Shown: positions 12,411 through 23,287 of the stretch, piece by piece
Numbering within the stretch: the stretch's first letter is position 1
Layout: each line of letters begins with the position of its first letter
Source of the DNA: Seminavis robusta
Taxonomy: Eukaryota; Bacillariophyta; Bacillariophyceae; Naviculales; Naviculaceae
DNA: 64,000 bases
Assembly: GCA_903772945.1 (NCBI GenBank)
Contig: CAICTM010000050.1
Location: 1-64,000, forward strand
Direction: 5' to 3'
Program-made: the position numbers and the translations under genes
Notes under the pieces: model-generated
Told to the model about the DNA's origin: nothing
What the model saw: the letters and a program-made list of their open reading frames with translations, nothing else
The model's database searches: none

Positions 12411-13485
12411 ATGGATGCAACTCGCTCTGAGGTCGATTCGAGTGCTTGCACTCTTAGGGCCTGTCAGTGCGTATATAGCCCACTTCTGTGTATACAGTTC
12501 CTTGTAGGCCTGTGGTTGCCGAGTGATCGGCCTGGTAATTCGTCTTGTTGTGCGTTGGATTTTCCTTCGCACCTCTCTTCTAGTAGCCTATTTCGATGGC
12601 TCTCTTGTTGAGGATAGGAACTCTCCCACGGAAGTACCTCTGTGGTAATTCTTCTTCTTGTTGGAACTTATTATCTAGTTCCTCTCCGTGGCAACACTCT
12701 CTGTGTCGCTCCTGTTTTGGCTTGCACGGTTCGTCGCCGTAGTAGCCTTGGCTTCGTACAGTACGATGGATGCAACTCGCTCTGAGGTCGATTCGAGTGC
12801 TTGCACTCTTGAGGGCCTGTCAGTGGCTGTATTGAAGCCCACTTCTGTGTATTACAGTCCTCCTGTAGGACCTGTGGTTGCCGAGTGATCGGCCTGGTAA
12901 TTCGTCTTGTTGTGCGTTGGAATCTTCCTTCGCACCTCTCTTCTAGTAGCCTATTTCGATGGCTTCTCTTGTTGAGGATAGGAACTCTCCCACGAAGTAC
13001 CTCTGTGGTAATTCTCTTCTGTTGGAACTTATTATCTAGTTCCTCTTCCGTGCAACACTTCTCTGTGTCGCTCCTGTTTTGGCTTGCACGGTTCGTCGCC
13101 GTAGTAGCCTTGGCTTCGTACAGTACGATGGATGCAACTCGCTCTGAGGTCGATTCGAGTGCTTGCACTCTTGAGGGCCTGTCAGTGGCTGTATTGAAGC
13201 CCACTTCTGTGTATTACAGTCCTCCTGTAGGGCCTGTGTTGCCGAGTGATCGGCCTGGTAATTCGTCTTGTTGTGCGTTGGAATTTTCCTTCGCACCTCT
13301 CTTCTAGTAGCCTATTTCGATGGCTCTCTTGTTGAGGATAGGAACTCTCCACGGAAGTACCTCTGTGGTAATTCTTCTTCTGTTGGAACTTATTACTACT
13401 CTTCCGTGGCAACACTTCTCTGTGTCGCTCCTGTTTTGGCTTGCACGGTTCGTCGCCGTAGTAGCCTTGGCTTCGTACAGTACGG
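12411..13485. repeat. Minisatellite, about 355-362 bp units, three copies
   Basis: Units begin ATGGATGCAACTCGCTCTGA at 12411, 12766 and 13128. Each unit also contains GAGTGATCGGCCTGGTAATT, TCGCACCTCTCTTCTAGTAG and TTGCACGGTTCGTCGCCGTA. Units differ by scattered small changes. Arg/Thr-rich minus-strand open frames in it are translations of the repeat. A diverged relic lies near 25480-25612. Confidence 0.9.
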
Positions 13486-13689
13486 TAGCTCTTCGCCTCG
13501 TAAAGTAGCCTTTGTTGCTCCGGTTCCTCTAACCGGCAGCGTCGTTCGCTCTTCTAGTCGTCCTAGCTTGCTTGCAAGCTTGGTCTTCGTGGCAACCTAT
13601 CGTGACGCCACTCTTGTGTAGTTGTTCCTCGTAGGCGATGCTGCACCTAGCGAGCAGTCGTACGATAGCTGTTTTCCGCAGCTCAAAGC

Positions 13690-13805
13690 CTTGGTGTTCG
13701 CTCACTCCTGTGGGCTTGTTCTTGCACGTCGCTCACTCCTGTGAGCTTGCTTCCTTGATCCGTTTGCTCGCTCCTGTGAGCTTGCTGCCTTGATCCGACC
13801 GGAGC
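13690..13805. repeat. Short tandem repeat with CTCACTCCTGTGAGC core
   Basis: CGCTCACTCCTGTGGGCTTG, CGCTCACTCCTGTGAGCTTG and TGCTCGCTCCTGTGAGCTTG follow each other at roughly 35-40 bp spacing. The core is a near-palindrome (CTCACTCCTGTGAG), and TTGATCCG recurs between copies. Confidence 0.65.
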
Positions 13806-14170
13806 TCACCTCTTGCTCCAACTCAATTGGTCGTAACTCAATCAGTTCCTGTTGGATTCTCTTGCTTCAAGCATGGAAGAGGTGTAGTTAGTGATGTTCA
13901 TTTGCGTGGTATGCTCAGATTGGCCTGTCCGGTTGGTCAATCGCTCCGTAGCTCAATGCGTGAGGGATTTGGCTCCCGATTCGATTCCGTGATGAGGAAT
14001 TTCGCCTGTTGAGCTGTTTTGGTAGCCCTTATAGTGGGGCTCCAGCACTGTCTTGCGATGGACTGTGTGGCGTTACCTTATAGCCATAGACTTGAATCAT
14101 GTAATAGGATGTCGATATCCCATGTGCGAAGTCAATACCGATATCTCGAAAACGAGATGTCGATAGAGAT
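13806..14170. other. Unassigned stretch
   Basis: No gene recognised. A fragment at about 13948-13998 loosely resembles tRNA A and B boxes but cannot fold as a tRNA. Two short palindromic GATGTCGATA motifs lie at 14108 and 14156. Confidence 0.3.
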
Positions 14171-14264
14171 GATCTTCTTGGAAATAGTGTTGGTTGCTAG
14201 TAACACTCTAGCTTAGTAAAGGTAAAATACTGTTTTACTGTTAAGCTATTTCCAAGAAGTGATC
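14171..14264. repeat. Foldback (inverted) repeat, MITE-like
   Basis: The left arm GATCTTCTTGGAAATAG (14171-14187) pairs with CTATTTCCAAGAAGTGATC (14246-14264). An inner pair GCTTAGTAAA (14211-14220) and TTTACTGTTAAGC (14234-14246) extends the stem. It lies just beyond the 3' side of the transposase-like fragment, so it may be a terminal part of that element or an independent MITE. Confidence 0.5.
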
Positions 14265-14329
14265 TTTCTCCATGTTTTCTGGGATTGATTCAACTTCAAA
14301 GGATATAGTGAAGGGGGTGACCATATAGA

Positions 14330-15371
14330 TCAGTTAAACTCCCCATGTATGTAACTAGAGAATAGATATAGATATCCCCTATAACTAGATTGGGATAATC
14401 GACTAATTTGTATTGAGGTGTCTGTAATACAACCTCCAACACCCTTAGTTGGCCAATCTTCCTCTGGATTTGGAGTTGCTGCCCCAATATCGAAAAAGTG
14501 AGCTTTGAGTGATTCAAACCACAGGTTGATGTTGCTGTGGGTGGCCCACTTCATCCGCCGCTTCTCTACTCTGTTTGCCTTGCCACATTCGAGGACATCA
14601 CCAATTTCAGCCTCAACTCGCTTGAGGAGCCAACGTCCCTGCCTTTTGCCAAGACCTTCTTTCATATTGACGCAGGCATTCAACAGTTTGGAGAGTTTGG
14701 GTTTGTCAACGTCTGGAGATAGAGAACAGAGACTTTCAACAGCACCACACAATGCCTTGAATCCCATTGGATCAATTCGGCCCTTCGACCCACGTCTCTT
14801 GGGGCTCTTCCCTGCATCTCCACGTTCGACCATATTGTGAATGGTCTTGCCAACGAGGTTTGTTCCATGCTCATCATTGTATTTCTTCGCGATCGTCTCT
14901 GCTGAGATTGGCTTGTACGTGAACCCTTCTTTTCTTTCGGACTCTACTCTGAGCAGTTCCTCCTTCCATTCAAGAGACGCAGCCTTGTAGAATGAGTTGT
15001 GGATATCAGTGTCTTGTTTCTTTTGCTTTCGGACGGCAGCAGCTTGTCGGCCTGCCAATCTATTCTTCTTGCCAAGTTTCTCTTTGAGACTCTTTTCTGC
15101 TACAGCCCTTTGTTTTGCAGAGAGATGAGGTGGAGGCTTGGCAGAATGTTGCTCATAGTTCGATCTTGCAGCGTCTGCTTCAGATTTGAAAGCATGAGAA
15201 CGACGGCGGACCTTCTGGCGTAGTGCCTTGTTTCTTGCCTCCGGAGACTCAAATCCTGCCCATTTCATGGCCTCGCTCACCAATGTTCATTCCCTCATCT
15301 TGTGCCAACCTAAGGATTCCAGCGGCTTTAGACACCTTCTGCGGTGTTGGAATGCGGCTCCGTTTCGACAT
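14330..15371 (-). pseudogene. N-terminal part of a DDE-type DNA-transposon protein (HTH region)
   Basis: A 317-codon open frame (15283-14330) is basic and helix-rich. After a Lys/Arg-rich opening (NKALRQKVRRRSHAF) comes a region resembling helix-turn-helix modules of pogo/Tigger-like transposases: ISAETIAKKYNDEHGTNLVG, then WLLKRVEAEIGDVLECGKA, then RMKWATHSNINLWFESLKAH. In intact relatives such a region precedes the catalytic DDE domain; none follows here, so only the DNA-binding half remains. A better start lies at 15371 (MSKRSRIPTPQKVSKAAGIL) in another frame, and a one-base shift near 15280 separates those roughly 31 codons from the rest. It lies immediately left of a gypsy LTR. The family call is by motif appearance only; a domesticated HTH protein is a less likely alternative. 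Confidence 0.5.
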
Positions 15372-15501
15372 CTTTTGTGTTGGTCGGAGAGCGAATGATT
15401 GTAATTACGATTATCATTGAGCTTGCTGTTCTATCTTTTTTCTCTAGTCATGAATTTAATCTATCTTCTATGCGTTGGTACATACCATGCGGGTGTCTCC
15501 T

Positions 15502-18275
15502 TGCAATACACGGCTCTTAGCCTTATTCGCGACTCGATCCTAGATAGGGTTTGAGTTCGACTCATGACTGAGTCTCTCGTGAATAGTCATTGAGACAGGG
15601 TTCTCATGACCGCTAGTCATACTAGGTCGATGGTGAAACATCGCGCTAGATATTTAGCTGGCGTGGAGAGATTCCACGCTACTAGATAAATGCTAGACGA
15701 ATCTTCCACGCGTTCCGTTTTTGGATCGTGGAGAGACGTAGGATTACTACCACAACCTACTCTATCACACTTTACAGTCTCCCGTGGGAGTTCAGATCTA
15801 CGATCCCTTGATTGTGATCTCTCTCGTTGATTAGTTTTTCATAGCTTTCTAATCCTCTCATAACTTTCATTCTCTCAAACTCAAAACACTCGAAAGATCT
15901 TTACACTAGCTTTTAGCGTAGTGCATTTTGTTAACAAACACAATAGCTTTCAGCTACCCTCAACCTATTCCTTACCATAAGATGCTCAAGGAAAGCTGCG
16001 TTCCGCAACTTCGAGAAACAGTTGCGTGACAAACCCATTCTTTCTCTCGTCGACAATGACGAAGAAAACGAGATCGACGATATCGTGCAACCACTTGCAA
16101 CCTTCGCAACCATGTTGCCAAGCGCAAATCAGAAACTCTGACAATGAGGACAACTCCTCTATCAATTTCAATCACTTGGATGGAGAAATTCTATCTGAGG
16201 ATTAGGCCAGGATGATGACTCAACGGAACCATGTTCCATTTCTCATACCAAAGTGTTGAAGATATCTCACTAACTAGTAAACAAGAATTGTTTGCAACTG
16301 ATGAACACTACGGCAAATTAGATGATTGCCTAGAAGCTGCTCAACTAGACTCTGATGATCTATTAGCATCGTTAACCTCGTCCGTGGCCAACCACCTCGT
16401 AAACGTCGCAAGACAAGAGACCTCAAACCCATCGCTCTATGTTAGATTTAACAAGCGAGAAAAGGGAAACCAAAACCCGTTACACTCCGTTGCTTACTGG
16501 ATACAGGAGCATCCGAACCGAATGTTTCTTGAACTGCGGAGTACAGGCATTCCGGTGAATCCTTGATTGTCGTCAAGCCTCTATGGCTGAATGAAATTTA
16601 GCGCATGAATAGGTATGTGATTGTGGGGCGTGCCTATATGTAAATGGTTGGATCAATAAAATGACCCTGCAGGAGAATTGAATACACAGCATGAAGTGCA
16701 AGAAGGTGCATTCATGATTCCTGAATTCCACGAAGATAGAATTATTGATGGGATTTACCACGTCACAGAGCTTGGGGGCGTATGACATGATCATAGGTCG
16801 AGACATTCCTCTGACTTAGGATTCAAGTTCGATTTCACTACCATGTCAGTGGAAGTGGGACGGCGCATTATTCCTATGAAAGACAGCGACACCAATGAAG
16901 AAGAAATTTCTTCATTCTGATCCTAGCTGTTGATGACAGTGCAGATCGTCTCAAGAAGATTCTTGATGCGAAATACGAACAAGCTGCTTAAGGCAGGTTT
17001 GCCAAAGTCAAGATCAGTTAAACAAGGAAGAGAAGGAACAGCTTCATTCCTTACTGACGTGAAGTAAACTCTGACCTTCGATGGTACTTTAGGAAAGGTG
17101 CAGATGGACGACTACGAGTAGAACTTCTCCCTGATGCTAAAGCCATCATTCCTAGGGCTTATCCTATTCACGTGTCCATTACAACACTCTTAAGATTGGA
17201 GGTTGAACGTCTCTGCGAGGCAGGAGTATCAAGAAGGTAAACCGTTAAGAGTGGGCGGCACCAACTTTTATCATTCCCAAGAAGATGGATCTGTAGATTC
17301 ATTCTATTTCCGGGACTGAACAAAAGGATTAAGCGGGAAGCCTTATCCAATTCCCAAAATACAGGACATGCTCTTGAATCTGATGGGATTCAAAGTTACG
17401 TGGCTACTTAGTTGTCTCGACTTTAACATGGGATACTATCACTGCGAGCTGTCACCTCACTCGAAACTACTCTGTACTATCGTACTGCCGTGGGGAAATT
17501 ACGAGTAACAGAGGTTGCCGATGGGCTTATGTAATAGTGCCGACATCTGCCAAAGGAAGATGGGAATCCTGGATGGCACGACCTATAGCATAGTACGTCC
17601 GTGCTTACATTGATGATCTACTAATCATAACTAACGGCGATCTGGTAGATAACGTTGAGAGTTGGTAGCGTGAGTTCGTCCGAGAGGCTTCGTGATAGCG
17701 GTACTTTAAGATAATGCTACAAGTCCTGGCTTGCGCGAAGAGGAAGAACTGCTGAATACTTGTTTAGTTGGCAATATCGATCGGTCTTAGCTTATTCGAT
17801 CTCGATTCTTCTAGAGTATGGGTTTGGCGTTCGCGATCTCATGACTGAAGTCTCTCGTGAATCATTTGCATTTAGAGACATTGGGTGTCATCAATGAACC
17901 TGCTTCGTAGGTTCATACGTGAATAGTCATTGAGACAGGGTTCTCAATGACCGCTCTAGTCATACTAGGTTGATGATGAAACATCGCTCTAGATATTTAG
18001 CCAGCGTGGAGTACTTCCACGCTACTAGATAATGCTAGACGAATCTTCCACGCGTTCCGTTTTTGGATCGTGGAGTGAGTAGGATTGCTACCGCAACCTA
18101 CTCTATCACACTCTACAGTCTCCCGCGGGATTCAGATCTACGATCCTTTGGTTGTGATCTCTCTCGTTTGATTAGTTTTCATAGCTTTCTAATCCTCTCA
18201 TAACTTTCATTCTCTCAAACTCAAAACACTCGAAGATCTTTACACTAGCTTTTAGCGTAGTGCATTTTGTTAACA
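15502..18275 (+). mobile_element. Ty3/gypsy element B, decayed (fossil)
   Basis: A 5' LTR at 15502-15936 (TGCAATACAC ... TGTTAACA) is followed by a shortened gag remnant (about 15975-16200) and pol remnants (about 16250-17750). The RT region shows SLKTYPIPK-like and GLCNSADICQRKM-like pieces typical of Ty3/gypsy. The second LTR at about 17785-18275 closes it and also serves as the left LTR of the next interior. There are many lesions; it is much decayed and old. Confidence 0.75.
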
Positions 18276-21047
18276 AACACAATAGCTTTTCAGCTACCCT
18301 CAACCTATTCCTCACCATGAAGATTGCCAAAGACGCATACACAGCTTCGAGTCTAAGCTGCGCGACAAACCAATCCTCCTCTCATCGACCTCGACGATGA
18401 ATGCAAAATCGACGATTCTCGCTCTACCACCTACAAACTTCACACTGTTCCAGCAGATTGCTAACAGCGCCAAGTACACCTTCAAGGTCAAATCATCAAT
18501 GGATCTGAGACTCCACGTCAGACCATCAAGTGGGCTGGACGTATGGAGAAGGTCTTCGTCCGGACTCGCCATTGCTACGCCTGACCGACAAACATAACCT
18601 CCTCCAAGGAGATGACTTCTAGCTCTGCCAAGAGCAGTTACGAATCTAGCTGTGCAGGCCACCGTGAAATACGTTGGAATGCCTTGCGCCAGATTGCAGT
18701 CAACGCGATCCTCCACGCGACGTACGTGGGGTGAAGACGAAGCCACTTTCCAAGCACGTTTCAGGCTGCCTGGAACGGATGCAGCTCAGCCTGCTTTGGA
18801 CGACACTGACATTACGTTTGGCATCAATGCCTGTGTCGAAGCGGTCTGTCCCTACAAGGCTCTTGAAAAGCAGAAACGCTTCATGGCCGCAAGATGCGTA
18901 AGCCGCTGATATGTCTACTCGGGCTTATGTCAACAACCTCAGTCGGATGAACGCCAGATGAACCCTCGTCTACCACCTTTTGACCCAACCAAACGTTGAA
19001 CCATGACGAAGTCATTGACATTGTTGTCATGGAATTCCAACGCTCGTGGATGAAGAAGATGGACGAACACGACTTCGATCCTTTCTCAGCTCCTATCGGA
19101 GAAAACCATTGGATTCTGCGAACGCATGGAATCCTCCGAGACTTTGACAAGGGCGGGATGCCCAGCAAGCTCCTTCGAAAGAAGAAAACAGCAAGAAGTA
19201 CAAGTCTACTCGCAACAACGACACTCTTCCAAGAACGAAGAAAAATGTGCGACTACCACGCTCCAGCACTCACAACACTGCTGACTGCATGACTCTGAAG
19301 AAGCTCAAGGCCAAGTTCCAGTCCTCGTCTGACAACGATAACAAGCCAGCGTACAAACAAAACAAGATTGGAAACGCAAGTCCGACGACGCCAAGACCTA
19401 CACCAAGAAGAACTCTCTGTCCTCATGAAGAAAGGTTCCAACGCTGCCGTCAAGGCTGATCGCAAGAAGAAAAGCGAATGCAACCATGTTGCCAAGCGCA
19501 AGTCTGACAACTCCGACAACGAGGACGACTCCTCTGTTGGATCCATCAACATGATGACAAGAAAATGGCTGCTGTCGACAAGGCGCTTGCCGAATTCGAC
19601 TTCAATCATTCGGATGGAGAGATCTCCGTCTGAGGGTTAGGCCAGGATGATGATTCAACGGAACCATGTTCCGATTTCTCATACCTAAGTGATGAAGATA
19701 TCTCACTAAATAGTATAACAAGATTTGTTTGCAACTAACAAGATCAACGGCAAATTAGATAATTCCCTGCAACTACTCACTAGACGCTGACGATCTGTTC
19801 GCATCGTTAGCTTCATCCATGGCAATCAACTCATCAACGTCGCAAGACAAAGGACCTTCGAAAACTTATCGTTTTATGTTAGATTTACAGACGAGAGAAA
19901 GGGAAACGAAAACCCGTTACACTCTGTTGCTTACTGGATACAAAGCATCCGGGAACTTTAAGTACTCAAACTCATGCTAAGAGTTTACTCATGAAGAATC
20001 ATGGGGGTCCAAACATACGGACGTCTTCTATGAAGGAATTGAACCCCGCACGAAGTGTAAGGCACACTCGTGATTCCTGATTCCACGATGATAGAATTTC
20101 GAAATGGAATTTACACGACACCAAAGAAGCTTGGTGGGCCAAGGTGATCATGAGGTCATACACTCTCTGCGACCTAAGAATCAAAGTTTGATTCCACTAC
20201 CATGTCATTGGGGTGGAACCGCGCATTTTTCCCTGCGAAAGAGGGCAATAACAATAAAAAGAGAACTTCTCCTTCCCGATCCTGCAGCTGTCAGCGACAC
20301 TGCAGATCATCTCAAGAAGATTCTTGATACAATATACAGAACAAATAGACTTAAGAGCAGAGTGCCAGAGTCGAAACCACGTTAATAAGGAAGAGGCAAG
20401 AAGCTGCCTCATGCCCTTTTTCAACCAAGTGCTTTGATCCAGTCGAGGATACTTCAGGAGAGTTGCGAATGGACGATACGAGGTTAGAACTTCGTCCCGC
20501 GCTAAATCCTATATACTAGGGCTCACCCTACTCCACGGGTTCCTACCAACACTCTTAAAAGGAGGTTGACACTCTACTGAGGCAGAAGTCTCAGAAGGTA
20601 AATCGTTCCGAGTTGGCGGCACCAACTTTTATCATTCCCAGAAAGAATGGAATCTGCACGATTCATCTCTGATTTCCAGGTAACCGAACAAAAGGATCAG
20701 AGCGGAAGCCTTTATCCTATCCCAAAAATACAGGACATCTCTTGAAACCCAGATGGATTCAAGTGCCGCTACTAGTCTAGACCTGGACACGGGACACTAC
20801 CACATCGAGCTGTCACATCACTCGAAGCAACACTATGCCATTGCACTCCCGAAGGGGAAGCACGAGTACCAGAAGGTTGCCAATGTGGCCTAGTAATATC
20901 CCGACATCTTTCCAAAGAAGATGAAAACACGCCTGCATGTTAGAAAATGTCCTGCATACATTGATGATCAACTCATCCTAACGGAGGTCGATCTCGCAGA
21001 TCGCATCGAACAGTAGGATGACCATTCCACAAGGATTCTCTCCGTTT
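17785..21047 (+). mobile_element. Ty3/gypsy element C, decayed, sharing an LTR with B (fossil)
   Basis: Starting from the LTR at about 17785-18275, a gag remnant runs from 18318 to about 19640 (MKIAKDAY-type start, then PTQTLNHDEVIDIV-like and SAPIGENHWILR pieces), followed by pol remnants to about 21020 with the same RT blocks as A and B. No plus-strand 3' LTR is found; instead an inverted LTR tip begins at 21048. Broken many times, gag better preserved than pol. Confidence 0.7.
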
Positions 21048-21124
21048 CGAAAGACTCAGTCATGAGTCGAACTCAAACCCTATCTAGGATCGAGTCGCGA
21101 ATAAGGCTAAGAGCCGTGTGTTGC
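21048..21124 (-). repeat. Inverted LTR tip of the gypsy family
   Basis: Reads on the minus strand TGCAACACACGGCTCTTAGC and matches the first 77 bp of the LTRs at 15502 and 9907, but in the orientation opposite to elements B and C. It abuts the truncated ankyrin gene at 21125. Confidence 0.75.
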
Positions 21125-21649
21125 ATTGGCAAAGGTTTTTTCATCCCATGGACAGCCATGTTCATGAAGATACTTCAAAACATCCAAATGACCACCTTGG
21201 GCAGCAGCAGCACTTGTCCATGTGTCCCATGGAAATCCTTTTTCATGGGCCCATTGCACCACTGGCAGCGACCCCACTTTGGCAATTGTGGTGCAAACAT
21301 ACTTATTTTCAGGGGACTTCTTGGAGCATTGATAGCCATGCCAGTATTCCGCACAAGTCACATTGGAAAACACAGCTGAATAGTAGGTATCTTTGCAAGT
21401 TGCTGAGCGCTCCATTCTAAAGCGTTCATACGATCCTTCCATGACTAGAGGAGGATCCTCGACTGTGTCACAGTAATCTTGATAGAGCTGATTCCACTGC
21501 TTGTTGACACTGCCAACAAAGGCATGCTGTCCCATACCCACAAGGGGGAGGATCTGGCCAATCCAAATCCCCTTTAGATCTACGATCGACTGAAGATTGG
21601 TATCCGCAGGAGGCGACAATGACTGTTTGGAAGCGTTTTCGCCTGGCAT
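21107..21649 (-). pseudogene. Ankyrin-repeat protein, 3' end lost to a retroelement LTR
   Basis: The open frame starts at 21649 (MPGENASKQSLSPP) and encodes about 175 host residues. Residues 25-60 (IWIGQILPLVGMGQHAFVGS, NKQWNQLYQDY) resemble an F-box-like N-terminus common in algal and oomycete ankyrin proteins. From about residue 115 come repeats of the protist type: AKVGSLPVVQWAHEKGFPWD, then AAAQGGHLDVLKYLHEHGCP. At about 21125 the frame runs into the inverted gypsy LTR and stops shortly after; the rest of the ankyrin array is not found in the window beyond the retroelements. These proteins usually mediate protein-protein contacts; the target is unknown. The truncation suggests a pseudogene, although a short protein could still be made. 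Confidence 0.7.
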
Positions 21650-22108
21650 GTTGAGATTTCGGCTACTTGCTAGCTATAGAGTAGTACTTCTAGATCCTGC
21701 GGCAGTAGGTATTTGTTGATGGAAAGCGATCGAGAGAATATAAGGGTTCGTCAAGGTTGGCCGCTGCGGTTTCGCCCTTATTAAGATTGGCTAGCACGAC
21801 AGTGAGAGAGCCTGCCGATACCGGTACCGTACGGTTCGGAGTTCTTTTTGTTTATTTTCACCGTTGCAAAGAATATCTTATTTTTATCATCACGTTTGGA
21901 GGGAGCGTTGTGTCATTGCCCTGGATCATTGCATCCAACCATCCAACGCAACTATGAGAGTTGCGGCCCAGCTAGTAGCTTGCTAGCATCAGCATTTTGG
22001 TTTGGCGTTGGCGAGGAAGAAATGCTACGATGAAGCCTTGTGGCAAGGCGCTGGCATCCAAGAATCCGAGCATGGAAAGCCGCACCCGCTGAATACAACA
22101 CTACGAGG
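21650..22108. other. Intergenic stretch upstream of the ankyrin gene
   Basis: No gene. A TACCGGTACCGTACGG palindromic motif lies at 21819-21834. This would be the promoter side of the ankyrin gene. Confidence 0.4.
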
Positions 22109-22337
22109 TAGTAGAAATGTAATTCAATCCCAGAACCCAGTGGTACCTGAGGCCCCCTGAAGGCAAGGGAATCCCACTGAATCCCCCTGATCTACAAGGA
22201 ATCAAGTGCAGGTTTGACCCCCAAGGAGCAAAAGTAGATAGCATAATCAGCTCACAATCTGAGCCAACCTGAACTAATAAAGACAAAGCAAACAACCAAA
22301 GACTACTAGATATCACATTACTACCTACTTTCTACTA
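22109..22337 (+). repeat. 5' LTR of the gag-only element
   Basis: TAGTAGAAATG ... TTTCTACTA, nearly identical to 24763-24990. It contains a short AATAAAGA motif near 22278 that could act in polyadenylation. Confidence 0.85.
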
Positions 22338-22611
22338 GCTTATCAGGCGTGGTAGTTCAGCTACTTACTGTCCTAAGCGACATACCAAATTCAACGAAAA
22401 CACCTTACCAACCAAGCACATAATACCTTTCCCTCAATTGACAGTCTGTCGAAAGGGGAGCTTCCGTTGATAGCAACAACGATAAAAACAGTAGTCAACA
22501 GTGGATTGACGGCGATAGACCAACCAAATCAAGAAAAACTAAAGTCAACAGTGAATGGACTTTTGAACTGAACCGAACTAAAGCATTGAATCAGAACGTG
22601 AGCGTAAGAAG

Positions 22612-22858
22612 CCTCGAGTAAACGAGGTGGTGCCACAAAGACAAGTAAACCACAGGAAGAGAGCAGAAGAAGCCTCGAGTAAACGAGGTGGTGCCACAAA
22701 GACAAGCAAACCACAGGAAGTGAGCAGAAGAAGCCTCGAGTAAACGAGGTGGTGCCACGAAGACAAGCAAACCACAGGAAGTGAGCAGAAGAAGCCTTGA
22801 GTAAACAAGGTGGTGCCACAAGCAAAGAGTGAGCAGAAGAAGCCTCGAGTAAACGAGG
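22612..22858 (+). repeat. Five tandem hairpins in the retroelement leader
   Basis: Stem-loops CCTCG-AGTAAA-CGAGG occur at 22612, 22673, 22734, 22795 and 22843 with spacings of 61, 61, 61 and 48 bp. The spacers (GTGGTGCCACAAAGACAAG..., AGTGAGCAGAAGAAG) are conserved too, so the whole 61-bp unit is repeated. In the fourth copy the stem reads CCTTG...CAAGG, so both arms changed together. Since 61 is not a multiple of three, the array is unlikely to be coding. Confidence 0.85.
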
Positions 22859-23287
22859 TGGTGCCACACACACACACCAGTAACGAAACAAACAAGAAAA
22901 GCTAGAATTTTGAGCTAAGAGTGAGGGGACTTCTCCAGAAACATTGAAACCCGCAACACTTAAGTGATTGAGTCCCATTTTACCCATCAGATCAGAAAAG
23001 AACGTGTCTGAAGGGGAGAGAACACCAGAGAAGACATAAGAACATTGAAACCCACTTCAAGCCTACCTAAGTCCCGCACACAGAGATTCCAGACAGGCTT
23101 AGTGGAAGATCAAGCTTCTACAACAAACTGATCACACAACAACCAAAACAAAGAACTAGAAAGCAATGGCTTCTAACAGAGAGAGAGAGAAGAGATTATC
23201 AAGTACATCCTCAATACAATTGACCTTACTGAGGATGACTATGATGAGCTGGCGGCCACAGGGTTAAACACACCCAGGAAAATTCTA

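Noticed and set aside
12671-13415. Arg/Thr-rich minus-strand frames and Ser-rich plus-strand frames
   Set aside because: They are translations of the 360-bp minisatellite and break differently in each unit.
13948-13998. tRNA gene
   Set aside because: Fragments look like an A box (TAGCTCAATGCG) and a B box (GATTCGATTCC), but there is no room for an anticodon arm and no acceptor stem pairs.
22612-22858. CRISPR-like array (16-bp palindromic repeats at regular spacing)
   Set aside because: The spacers are as conserved as the palindromes, the array lies between an LTR and gag, and the genome is eukaryotic.
22529-22987. Minus-strand open frame encoding Leu/Ser-rich repeats
   Set aside because: It is the reverse-strand reading of the hairpin array, with equivalent frames in all three phases.
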